DNA from: CAZEIW01 sp964512305
GTDB taxonomy: Bacteria > Pseudomonadota > Gammaproteobacteria > Burkholderiales > Burkholderiaceae_F
DNA: 20,578 bases
Reading direction: 5' to 3'
Assembly (NCBI GenBank): GCA_964512305.1
Contig: CAZEIW010000224.1
Span: forward strand, 1 to 20,578
Shown: positions 5,280-12,886 of the stretch, one piece after another
Numbering within the stretch: the stretch's first letter is position 1
How the letters are laid out: each line of letters begins with the position of its first letter
Notes under the pieces: model-generated
Database searches by the model: none
The model's input: the letters and a program-made list of their open reading frames with translations, nothing else
What the model was told of the DNA's origin: nothing
Translations under genes and position numbers: made by a program

Positions 5280-7796
5280 CTAGGCGGACTCCACCCGGTT
5301 CCGGCCGGCCTCCTTCGCCCGATACATGGCCACGTCGGCGCGGCCCAGGATGCTGTCGGGGGTGGCGTCCGCGGCGTCGATCTGCGTCACCCCGATGCTG
5401 ACGGTGAAGGCGACGGATTCCTCCGCTGCCCGCGCGGGCGTTTCGGCGAGCAGGCGTCGAAGGCGCTCCGCGAACTGGCGGGCGCCGGCCCCGTCCGTGC
5501 CGATCAGCACGATCCCGAATTCCTCGCCGCCCAGGCGGCCGAACAGATCGACGCGCCGCAGGCACCCGCGGCAGACGTCGGCGAAGTGCCTCAGCACCGC
5601 GTCGCCGACCGCATGCCCACGCGTGTCGTTGATCGACTTGAAGCGGTCGATGTCGATCATCATCAGCGACGCGGCCTCGGAGAAGCGCCGAACGCGCGCC
5701 GCCTCCGTCTCCAACTGCTCCAGGAAGCAGCGCCGGTTCGCCACCCCCGTGAGCGCGTCCGTCGTCGCCAGGCGCACCAGCTCGATTTCGGTGGCCTTGC
5801 GCTCGGAGACATCCTTGCCGGTTCCGGTCACCCGCAGGGCGCGGCCGTCGGCGGTCCGCTCGACCGCCATGCCGCGGGCCAGGACCCAGACCCAGCGGCC
5901 GTCCTTGTGCCGCATCCGCACCTCGGACTCCAGCTGTGGCGTCTCGCCCTTCAGATGGCGTATCAGCGCGCTGCGGGCCGCGCCGACGTCGTCGGGATGG
6001 ATCAGCGCTGCCAGCGCTGACGAATCGAAAGCGATCTCGTCGGGCTCGTAGCCGAGCAGGTTCGTCCACCCGCCGCCGAGGACCAGCCGGTCGGTGCGGG
6101 CATCCCAGTCGGTCAGGGCCAGGTCCGAACCCACCAGCGACAGGGCGAGACGCTCCTCGGCCTCGCGCCGGTGTATGGACCCCGTGCCCAGCAGCAGCAA
6201 GGCTCCGAGCACGCCCGAGGCGAACAATCCGACCACGAGGAACGTCCAGCTCTTCCATCCGCGGTGGCTGGCCATGTAGGTCGCCGAGGGCTGCGTTAAA
6301 AGCCGGTAGGCGCGGGTGCCGTACGTGAGGGTCCGTTCGAAGCCGGGACCCGAACGCGCGCCCTCCTCCGCGGAATGCACGTCTTCCTCCACGCCGAAGA
6401 TCCTCTGTTGCGAGGCGACGTCGATCAGGACGACTTGCATCGCCGAGCGGCCCGCGGGCAGCAGCTGTTCGACGAAGTCGCCCACCCTCAGGACGGTGAG
6501 TGCCACGCCCGGGGCGTTTCCACCCTCATTCACGCGCAGCGTCAGGAGAATGCCGGACTGCCGCTCCTTCTCCTGCGCCAGTTTCAGGGGCGGCGAGGCG
6601 ATCGGAAGGCCGGTCTCCGCGGTTTTGGACAGCGTCGACCTGCGATCGGCGGTCGATGCCAGATCGAACCCGACGATCGGCCGATTGACCTCGAACGGCT
6701 CGACGTAGACGACGGGATAGTAGTCGGGACGGTCGCCCGCCGCCGTCAGCCGCCCGGTAGCGTCGAGCTCGCGGATGCGAAAGTCCGGAAATTCTGCCCG
6801 CAGACCAGACTCGAAGCGCGCGCGCTGCGCGCCGGAGACCCACGGCGCCCACTCGATCGCCCGCACCATCGGCATGCGATCCTTGAACGCGTCGACGAAG
6901 CGGCGGAACCGTTCGCGCGAGACGGGCCGCGCGGGATCGTTCGAGAGAAACCCGACGATCTGCTTGAGCAGCAGCTCCTGCTCCTCGAAACGGCTCTGGA
7001 TCAGATCGGAGAACAGCTGCGAGTCCGACTCGAACTCGACGAGCGACTCCTGGTACTCCCATTTGCTGGTGTTGACGAAGGCGAAGACGACCAGCGCAAG
7101 CGTCACGAGCATCGGAACGGCGACGGTGAGCGTCTTGCTCCGCCACAGTGCCCGCGGCTCCCCGGCGATCACCAGGATCATCGGCAGCAGCACGATGACG
7201 CCCAGGGTGTCGCCGATCCACCATGTGAGCCAGTTCACCGCGACGCTCGCGGCATCCAGCGCGCCCAGCGCCGTGAGGCCGCCGACCGACAGCGTCGCGC
7301 TGACCAGGCAGATGGCAGGCGCCAGGAGCAGGAACTTGAGCACCTCCCCCGCGTGGTCGAAAGAAGTGGGGTAGCCGACGAAGCGCCTCAGGCACCAGCC
7401 GCCCAGGGCCGCCTGCAGCACGGACGCGAGCGCAATCGTGACGGCCGCGGCCACGCCGGCGACCGCAACCGGATGCGCCGGCGAGTATCCGACCCACAGG
7501 TTGAGCAGCGCCGAACCCAGGAAGATCCACGGCCACGCGCGCCTGCCGCTGATGAACGCCGCCGCGACCGCGATGCCGGCGGGAGGAAAGATCGCCGACG
7601 CATAGCCGGGCGGCAGCGCGAGCGCCAGCGAAAGCTTGCCGGTGAGGATGTAGGCGGCGGCGAGCACCCAGCCGCTTCCGAGCACGGCTTGCGCGGCTGT
7701 CTTCCTCGAGGACCCTGATGCGATTGCCACGGTCTGCGCCCGCTTGGTGTCGTATAGACTATTCGAACCCTTCCCACAGACCGCATTCTGGCGCAT
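5280..7796 (-). CDS. MASE1-CHASE-PAS-GGDEF diguanylate cyclase
   Basis: An 838-residue inner-membrane signalling enzyme expected to make cyclic di-GMP from two GTP. The order is a MASE1-like multi-helix membrane module (about 36-240, with YASAIFPPAGIAVAAAFISG), a periplasmic CHASE-type sensor (about 245-510, ending before TM 518-537), a PAS domain with PAC motif (about 545-668, MRHKDGRWVWVLARG and VTGTGKDVSERK), and a GGDEF domain (about 678-838, TTDALTGVANRR, MMIDIDRFKSIND). The active site is GGEEF (756-760). R747-R748-V749-D750 stands five residues ahead, so the inhibitory product site (RxxD) is present. There is no EAL domain. The ATG at 7796 lacks a clear ribosome site; a GTG at 7730 is an alternative. 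The gene is head to head with queA, with the starts only tens of bases apart. Confidence 0.93.
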   Translation of the reverse strand: MRQNAVCGKGSNSLYDTKRAQTVAIASGSSRKTAAQAVLGSGWVLAAAYILTGKLSLALALPPGYASAIFPPAGIAVAAAFISGRRAWPWIFLGSALLNLWVGYSPAHPVAVAGVAAAVTIALASVLQAALGGWCLRRFVGYPTSFDHAGEVLKFLLLAPAICLVSATLSVGGLTALGALDAASVAVNWLTWWIGDTLGVIVLLPMILVIAGEPRALWRSKTLTVAVPMLVTLALVVFAFVNTSKWEYQESLVEFESDSQLFSDLIQSRFEEQELLLKQIVGFLSNDPARPVSRERFRRFVDAFKDRMPMVRAIEWAPWVSGAQRARFESGLRAEFPDFRIRELDATGRLTAAGDRPDYYPVVYVEPFEVNRPIVGFDLASTADRRSTLSKTAETGLPIASPPLKLAQEKERQSGILLTLRVNEGGNAPGVALTVLRVGDFVEQLLPAGRSAMQVVLIDVASQQRIFGVEEDVHSAEEGARSGPGFERTLTYGTRAYRLLTQPSATYMASHRGWKSWTFLVVGLFASGVLGALLLLGTGSIHRREAEERLALSLVGSDLALTDWDARTDRLVLGGGWTNLLGYEPDEIAFDSSALAALIHPDDVGAARSALIRHLKGETPQLESEVRMRHKDGRWVWVLARGMAVERTADGRALRVTGTGKDVSERKATEIELVRLATTDALTGVANRRCFLEQLETEAARVRRFSEAASLMMIDIDRFKSINDTRGHAVGDAVLRHFADVCRGCLRRVDLFGRLGGEEFGIVLIGTDGAGARQFAERLRRLLAETPARAAEESVAFTVSIGVTQIDAADATPDSILGRADVAMYRAKEAGRNRVESA

Positions 7797-7823
7797 ACAT
7801 GCGCAGCCATGGCCGGTCAAGCC

Positions 7824-8945
7824 ATGCAACGCGATCTCACCGTCTCGGACTTCGATTTCGAGCTGCCGCCGGAGCTGATCGCGCAGCGGCCGCTTGCCGA
7901 GCGCGCCGCGAGCCGGCTGTTGCACGTGCGTCCCGACGGCCTGGATGACCGCCGCTTCATCGACCTGGCAGGGCTGCTCGACGCGGGCGACGTGCTGGTG
8001 ATCAACGACACGCGCGTGATCAAGGCGCGCCTCATGGGCAGCAAGGCAAGCGGCGGCCGCGTCGAGGCGCTGATCGAGCGCATGCTGCCGCCGCGGCGCG
8101 CGCTCGCGCTGCTGCGCGCGAGCCATCCGCCGCGCCCGGGCACGCGGCTGCGATTCAGCGCCCCTCCCCTCTCCCGCCACGCCCTTCGGGCGGCTTGCCA
8201 GCCAGCGGCAGAGGGGCCGGGGGTGAGGGCGTCGGCCGAGGCCGTGCATGCCGAGGCCGAAGTGCTCCGGCGCGAGGACGACCTCTTCGAGCTCGTGTTC
8301 GACTCCGACGTGGCGCCGCTGCTCGAGCGCCTCGGGCAGGTTCCGCTGCCCCCCTACGTCGCGCGCCCGCCCGACCACGACGACGAGGCGCGCTACCAGA
8401 CCGTGTTCGCGCGCGAAAATGGCGCGGTCGCGGCGCCCACGGCCGGATTGCATCTGACCGAGGCGCTGCTGGCGCGCATGCGCGCGCGCGGCATCGCCGT
8501 TGCACCGCTCACGCTGCACGTCGGCGCCGGCACCTTCCAGCCGGTGCGCGTCGAGCGCATCGCCAAGCACCGGATGCACGCCGAACGCTACGCGATCCCG
8601 GAGGCCACCGCGGCGGCGGTGAACGCCGCCCGGGCCGCGGGCCGGCGCGTGGCGGCCGTGGGCACGACCAGCTTGCGCGCGCTCGAGTCGGGCGCGCGCG
8701 ACGGCGGCGACGGCCAGGTGAAGGCGGGCAGCGGCGAAACGCGCCTGTTCATCACGCCGGGCTACCGCTTCCAGGTCGTCGACCGGCTGGTCACCAATTT
8801 CCACCTGCCGCGCTCGACGCTGCTGATGCTGGTGTCGGCCTTCGCCGGCATCGAGCGCATCCGCGCCGCCTATGCGCATGCGGTGCGCGAGCGCTACCGG
8901 TTCTTCAGTTACGGCGACGCGATGCTGCTGGAGCGCGCGCCGTGA
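7824..8945 (+). CDS. queA: S-adenosylmethionine:tRNA ribosyltransferase-isomerase with a repeat-encoded insert
   Basis: QueA transfers and isomerises the ribosyl group of SAM onto preQ1 at tRNA position 34, making epoxyqueuosine. Hallmarks are SDFDFELPPELIAQRPL, VLVINDTRVIKARL, YQTVFARENGAVAAPTAGLH, TLHVGAGTFQPVRV, AVGTTSLRALES, VTNFHLPRSTLLMLVSAFAG and RYRFFSYGDAMLL, all intact and in order. The product is 373 residues against about 350 for most family members. The excess is residues about 114-138, after PGTRLRF, encoded by a REP-like element (8163-8230). In E. coli QueA this point is a short surface linker. The ATG at 7824 is preferred because it puts SDFDFELPP at the usual distance; the ATG at 7809 would add five residues. 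The stop overlaps the tgt start. Confidence 0.95.
   Translation: MQRDLTVSDFDFELPPELIAQRPLAERAASRLLHVRPDGLDDRRFIDLAGLLDAGDVLVINDTRVIKARLMGSKASGGRVEALIERMLPPRRALALLRASHPPRPGTRLRFSAPPLSRHALRAACQPAAEGPGVRASAEAVHAEAEVLRREDDLFELVFDSDVAPLLERLGQVPLPPYVARPPDHDDEARYQTVFARENGAVAAPTAGLHLTEALLARMRARGIAVAPLTLHVGAGTFQPVRVERIAKHRMHAERYAIPEATAAAVNAARAAGRRVAAVGTTSLRALESGARDGGDGQVKAGSGETRLFITPGYRFQVVDRLVTNFHLPRSTLLMLVSAFAGIERIRAAYAHAVRERYRFFSYGDAMLLERAP
8163..8230 (+). repeat. REP-like palindromic repeat, family A, copy 4, inside the queA coding region
   Basis: CCCCTCTCCCGC pairs with GCGGCAGAGGGG (one mismatch) and is followed by CCGGGGGTGAGGGC, identical to the tail of the copy at 1731. The loop is longer than in the other copies and has its own GCCC-TTCG-GGC hairpin. 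The reading frame runs through it without a stop. Confidence 0.88.
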
Positions 8946-10141
8946 ACGAGGGGCCCGGGCCCGGCCGCCTTGCCACGGCCACGGTGGGCGTCCACGCGGT
9001 CGGCTTCGAACTGGCGGCGCTGGACGGGCGCGCGCGCCGCGGCCGGCTGCGCCTGCCGCACGGCGTGATCGATACGCCGGCGTTCATGCCGGTCGGCACC
9101 TACGGCTCGGTCAAGGCGATGGCGCCGCAGGAGCTCGAGGCGCTGGGCGCGCAGATCGTGCTGGGGAATACGTTCCATCTGTGGCTGCGCCCCGGGACCG
9201 AGGTCGTGCGGGCGCACGCGGGGCTGCACCGCTTCATGGGCTGGCACGGCCCGATCCTGACCGATTCGGGCGGCTTCCAGGTGTTCTCGCTGGGCGCGCT
9301 GCGCAAGGTGGGCGAGGAAGGCGTGCGCTTCCGCTCGCCGGTCGACGGTGCCGCGCTGCTGCTCACGCCCGAGGAATCGATCCGGGTCCAGACCGTGCTC
9401 GATGCGGATGTGGCGATGGTCTTCGACGAATGCACGCCTTACTGGGTCGGCCCGCGCGACGGCGGCCGGCCGGCGACCGAGCGCGAGGCGTCCGAGTCGA
9501 TGCTGCTGTCGGCGCGCTGGGCGCGCCGCTGCCGCGACGAATTCGACCGCCTCGGCAACCGCAACGCGCTGTTCGGCATCGTGCAGGGCGGCATGTTCGC
9601 CGGGCTGCGCGACGAATCGGCAGCCGCGCTCGCCGCGGTCGGGTTCGACGGCTATGCGATCGGCGGCCTGTCCGTGGGCGAGCCCAAGCCCGAGATGCTG
9701 CGGATCATGGAACACACCGCCGCGCGGCTGCCCGCGGGAAGCCCGCGCTACCTGATGGGAGTGGGCACGCCGGAGGACCTGCTGGCGGCGATCGGGGCCG
9801 GCATCGACATGTTCGACTGCGTGCTGCCGACGCGCAACGCGCGCAACGGCTGGCTCTTCACGCGCCGCGGCGACATCAAGATCCGCAATGCGCGGCACCG
9901 CGAGGCGGCCGAGCCGCTCGACCCGGATTGCGCCTGCTACGCCTGCCGCAACTTCACGCGCGCCTACCTGCACCATCTGCAACGGGTCAACGAGATCCTC
10001 GGCGCGCGCCTGAACACGATCCACAACCTCCACTACTACCTGGACCTGATGCGGCGCGCGCGCGCGGCGATCGAGCGGGGCGAGTTCGAAGCGTTCGCGC
10101 GGGCGGAGGTCGAGGCGCGCCGCTCGGGGGAACCGGTCTGA
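8942..10141 (+). CDS. tgt: tRNA-guanine(34) transglycosylase
   Basis: Tgt exchanges guanine-34 for preQ1 in tRNAs with GUN anticodons, the step before QueA. The protein is 399 residues if started at the GTG at 8942, which overlaps the queA stop as GTGA. The start is chosen for this coupling; conserved sequence begins near GFELAALDGRARRGRL, and a GTG near 8984 is possible. Landmarks: TPAFMPVGTYGSVKAM, LTDSGGFQVFSL (general acid D108), the GIVQGG segment, IGGLSVGEPK, YLMGVGTPEDL, nucleophile D292 in FDCVLPTRNARNG, and the zinc site C330, C332, C335 (CACYAC) with H361 in TIHNLHYY. All catalytic and metal residues are present. A repeat array follows, so co-transcription with yajC is uncertain. 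Confidence 0.96.
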   Translation: MNEGPGPGRLATATVGVHAVGFELAALDGRARRGRLRLPHGVIDTPAFMPVGTYGSVKAMAPQELEALGAQIVLGNTFHLWLRPGTEVVRAHAGLHRFMGWHGPILTDSGGFQVFSLGALRKVGEEGVRFRSPVDGAALLLTPEESIRVQTVLDADVAMVFDECTPYWVGPRDGGRPATEREASESMLLSARWARRCRDEFDRLGNRNALFGIVQGGMFAGLRDESAAALAAVGFDGYAIGGLSVGEPKPEMLRIMEHTAARLPAGSPRYLMGVGTPEDLLAAIGAGIDMFDCVLPTRNARNGWLFTRRGDIKIRNARHREAAEPLDPDCACYACRNFTRAYLHHLQRVNEILGARLNTIHNLHYYLDLMRRARAAIERGEFEAFARAEVEARRSGEPV

Positions 10142-10169
10142 TCCGATCGGTGGCGCTGTACCCATGCGC

Positions 10170-10200
10170 CGACCCTCGGGGCAAGCCCCGGAGGGCAGGC
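10170..10200 (+). repeat. Short palindromic repeat module C
   Basis: CCGACCCTCGGGG-caag-CCCCGGAGGGCAGG is an inverted-repeat hairpin. Its reverse complement corresponds to the GCCCTCAGGGG...CCCCGAGGGTCGG modules at about 14005-14033 and 14154-14183. It adjoins the 85-bp tandem array. Confidence 0.7.
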
Positions 10201-10455
10201 GTGGATGGCCGGGACAAGCCCGGCCATGACACTAATTAACGGCAAGCCCTGAACCGGCGTCATCCCCGGGCTTGTCCCGGGGGACGTGGATGGCCGGGAC
10301 AAGCCCGGCCATGACACTAATTAACGGCAAACCCTGAACCGGCGTCATCCCCGAGCTTGTCCCGGGGGACGTGGATGGCCGGGACAAGCCCGGCCATGAC
10401 ACTAATTGACGGCAAACCCTGAACCGGCGTCATCCCCGGGCTTGTCCCGGGGATC
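10201..10455 (+). repeat. Three-copy 85-bp tandem array of paired REP-like hairpins (family B)
   Basis: Units start at 10201, 10286 and 10371 with exactly the same period and only a few substitutions (AAGCC/AAACC, CCGGGC/CCGAGC, TTAAC/TTGAC). Each unit contains GGCCGGGACAAGCCCGGCC (hairpin 1), an AT-richer spacer with ACTAATTAACGG, and CCCCGGGCTTGTCCCGGGG (hairpin 2). Copy 3 changes its last bases into GATCCACGTCGGCGC, the end seen on other copies in the window. The array fills most of the gap between tgt and yajC and ends about 30 bases before the yajC -10 box. Confidence 0.93.
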
Positions 10456-10484
10456 CACGTCGGCGCAGGCCGAAGGCGCCTCGC

Positions 10485-10490
10485 TATAAT
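10485..10490 (+). promoter_or_regulatory. Possible -10 element of the yajC-secDF promoter
   Basis: A perfect TATAAT lies 61 bases before the yajC start and just past the tandem repeat array. The -35 position (about 10462-10467, GGCGCA) is poor. It would let yajC-secD-secF be transcribed independently of tgt. Confidence 0.5.
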
Positions 10491-10551
10491 GCACGGTTTG
10501 TCCGAGCCAGCTAGCAACAAGACCCAACCCAAGCCGTTCCCGGAGCCCCAC

Positions 10552-10887
10552 ATGTTCTTCATTTCCGACGCCTACGCGCAGGGTGCAGGCGCGAGCGAGC
10601 CGGGCTATATGCCGCTCGTGTTCATCGCGCTGATGTTCGTCGTGTTCTACTTCATGCTGATCCGCCCGCAGGCGAAGCGGCAGAAGGAGCACAAGGCGAT
10701 GGTCGAGGCGCTGAGCAAGGGCGACGAGGTCGTCACCGGCGGCGGCCTGGTCGGGCGCGTGACCGAGATGTCGGACCAGTACATCACGCTGCAGGTGGCG
10801 AGCGTCGGCGGCCAGCCGGTCTCGGTGTCGGTGCAGCGCTCGGCCGTGCAGACGCTTCTCCCGAAAGGGACGATGAAGTCGCTGTAG
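10552..10887 (+). CDS. yajC: Sec translocase accessory subunit YajC
   Basis: A 111-residue single-span inner-membrane protein that forms a complex with SecDF at the SecYEG channel. It starts MFFISDAYAQ, the usual YajC beginning. One membrane helix covers about residues 20-37 (MPLVFIALMFVVFYFMLIRP), followed by the conserved IRPQAKRQKEHKAMVEALSKGDEVVTGGG and a small cytoplasmic domain ending TLLPKGTMKSL. The reading frame is open back to an ATG at 10489, but that extension overlaps the promoter and has no family match, so 10552 is chosen, with CGGAG upstream. secD follows 33 bases later. Confidence 0.95.
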   Translation: MFFISDAYAQGAGASEPGYMPLVFIALMFVVFYFMLIRPQAKRQKEHKAMVEALSKGDEVVTGGGLVGRVTEMSDQYITLQVASVGGQPVSVSVQRSAVQTLLPKGTMKSL

Positions 10888-10920
10888 GGACGCTGCAGGC
10901 CGAAATCCCGTGGACCGCCG

Positions 10921-12795
10921 ATGAACCGCTACCCGCTCTGGAAGTACCTGATCATCATCGCCGCGCTGGTGCTGGGCGCGGTCTACACGGTGCCCAACTT
11001 CTTCGGCGAGTCGCCGGCCGTGCAAATCGCCTCGATCAAGGCGACCGTGCATGCCGACACCACGCTGATGACCCGCGTCGAGCAGATCCTGCACGACGCC
11101 GGCGTCGAGCAGCAGGGGCTCACGCTGGACACGATCGGCCTCAACCCGACGGTGCGGGTGCGCTTCAAGGACACCGACACGCAGAACCGCGCGCGCGAGC
11201 TGCTCGACAAGGAGCTCAACACGGGAGCGGCCAACGACCCCACGTACATCGTGGCCCCGAACCTCGTGTCGCGCACGCCCGGGTGGCTGCAGCAGCTGCA
11301 CGCGCTGCCGATGTACCTCGGGCTCGATCTGCGCGGCGGCGTGCACTTCCTGATGCAGGTCGACCTCGAGGAGGCGGTGCACAAGCGGCTCCAGGGCTTC
11401 GAAGGCGACCTGCGCAGCCTGCTGCGCGACAAGGACATCCGCTACGGCGGCATCACGCTCGCCGGCGAGCAGCTCGAGGTCCGCTTCCGCGATGCCGAGA
11501 CCCGCACCCAGGCCGAGAGCGCGATCGCCGACGGCCTGCGCGACCTCGCGGTGCGCGAGGACAACACCGGCGGCGAGCCCCTTCTGGTGGCGACCATGAC
11601 GCCGGCGGCGCTCAAGGCGGTGCAGGACAACGCGCTGAAGCAGAACATCACGACGCTGCACAACCGCATCAACGAGCTCGGCGTCGCCGAGCCGGTGATC
11701 CAGCAGCAGGGCACCGACCGCGTCGTGGTCGAACTGCCGGGCGTCCAGGACACCGCGCGGGCCAAGGACATCATCGGCCGCACGGCGACGCTCGAGTCGC
11801 GCCTGGTCGACACCTCGCCCGAAGCGCTGGCCGCGGTGCGCGGGGGTCCGGTGCCGTTCGGCTCGGAGCTGTTCACGGTCGGGCGCGGCGCGCCGGTCGT
11901 GCTGAAGAAGGAGGTGATCTTCTCGGGCCAGCAGCTGCAGGGCGCGCAGGCGACCTTCGACGAACGCCAGCTGCCCGCGGTGGCGATCGAGCTCAACGAG
12001 TCGGCCGGGCGGATCATGCGGCAGGTCACCCGCGCGAACCTCAAGAAGCCGATGGCCGTGGTGCTGTTCGAGAAGGGCCGCGGCGAGGTCCTGACGGTGG
12101 CGACGATCCAGTCGGAGTTCGGCTCGCGCTTCCAGATCACGGGGCTCGGCACGACGCAGATCGCCAACGACCTGGCGCTGCTGCTGCGCGCGGGCGCGCT
12201 CGCGGCGCCGATGCAGATCATCGAGGAACGCCTGATCGGACCCAGCCTGGGCGCCGAGAACATCGCGGCCGGCTTCAAGTCGACCGTCTACGGCTTCTGC
12301 GCGATATCGGCGTTCATGGCGGTGTACTACGTGGTGTTCGGCATCGTGTCGGTGCTGTCGCTGGCGATCAACCTGATGCTGCTGGTGGCGCTGCTCTCGA
12401 TGCTGCAGGCCACTTTGACGCTGCCAGGCATCGCGGCCATCGCGTTCACGCTCGGCATGGCGATCGACGCCAACGTGCTGATCAACGAGCGCATCCGCGA
12501 GGAGCTGCGCAAGGGCGCGCAGCCGCAGCAGGCGATCGCGCACGGATACGAGCGCGCCTTCGCGACCATCCTCGACTCCAACGTCACGACCCTGATCGCC
12601 GGCATCTTCCTGTTCATGCTCGGCTCGGGGCCGGTGCGCGGCTTCGCGGTCGTGCACTGCCTGGGCATCATGACCTCGATCTTCTCGGCGGTGTTCATCT
12701 CGCGCGGCGTCGTCAACCTGCTGTACGGCTCGCGCCGCCGGCTGCAGTCGATCGCGATCGGCCAGATCTGGCGGCCGGCCGGTGCCGGCGGATGA
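10921..12795 (+). CDS. secD: Protein translocase subunit SecD
   Basis: A 624-residue RND-type inner-membrane protein that, with SecF, uses proton motive force to pull proteins out of the Sec channel on the periplasmic side. TM1 is at about residues 8-26 (LIIIAALVLGAVYTVPNFF). The periplasmic P1 region includes MYLGLDLRGGVHFLMQVD (131-148) and LGVAEPVIQQQGTDRVVVELPG. The C-terminal helix bundle begins near 445 (ENIAAGFKSTVYGF) and contains the conserved TLPGIAAIAFTLGMAIDANVLINERIREEL and the ILDSNVTTLIAGIFLF stretch. The length and all motifs are normal for betaproteobacteria. It lies in an operon with yajC and secF. Confidence 0.97.
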   Translation: MNRYPLWKYLIIIAALVLGAVYTVPNFFGESPAVQIASIKATVHADTTLMTRVEQILHDAGVEQQGLTLDTIGLNPTVRVRFKDTDTQNRARELLDKELNTGAANDPTYIVAPNLVSRTPGWLQQLHALPMYLGLDLRGGVHFLMQVDLEEAVHKRLQGFEGDLRSLLRDKDIRYGGITLAGEQLEVRFRDAETRTQAESAIADGLRDLAVREDNTGGEPLLVATMTPAALKAVQDNALKQNITTLHNRINELGVAEPVIQQQGTDRVVVELPGVQDTARAKDIIGRTATLESRLVDTSPEALAAVRGGPVPFGSELFTVGRGAPVVLKKEVIFSGQQLQGAQATFDERQLPAVAIELNESAGRIMRQVTRANLKKPMAVVLFEKGRGEVLTVATIQSEFGSRFQITGLGTTQIANDLALLLRAGALAAPMQIIEERLIGPSLGAENIAAGFKSTVYGFCAISAFMAVYYVVFGIVSVLSLAINLMLLVALLSMLQATLTLPGIAAIAFTLGMAIDANVLINERIREELRKGAQPQQAIAHGYERAFATILDSNVTTLIAGIFLFMLGSGPVRGFAVVHCLGIMTSIFSAVFISRGVVNLLYGSRRRLQSIAIGQIWRPAGAGG

Positions 12796-12886
12796 CGCGC
12801 CGGTCGAGGCCTCGGCCGCGTCGAATGGCGGCACGCGCTGAGGCCGGCCTGCAAGCCTGACTGTCACTTATCCAAGAGCCACCACC

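Noticed and set aside
6375..7718. A 447-residue plus-strand open frame opposite the diguanylate cyclase
   Set aside because: The composition is that of an antisense shadow (Arg, Gln, Asp-rich with no domains); the minus strand has clear MASE1, CHASE, PAS and GGDEF domains.
7797..8879. N-terminal extension of the cyclase frame across queA
   Set aside because: The extension is antisense to the conserved queA coding region; MASE1 begins after the Met at 7796.
8195..8941. Upstream extension of the tgt frame through queA
   Set aside because: The extra residues are an out-of-frame reading of queA; the GTG overlapping the queA stop is the sensible start.
10201..10455. CRISPR array
   Set aside because: The units repeat over their full 85-base length, with no unique spacers; they are tandem paired hairpins.
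10489..10551. Earlier ATG for yajC
   Set aside because: The start overlaps the TATAAT promoter box and adds 21 residues with no family match; MFFISDAYAQ is the standard N-terminus.
10402..12867. An 821-residue minus-strand open frame opposite yajC and secD
   Set aside because: It is Arg/His/Asp-rich antisense sequence created by high GC; the plus strand encodes canonical YajC and SecD with all motifs.
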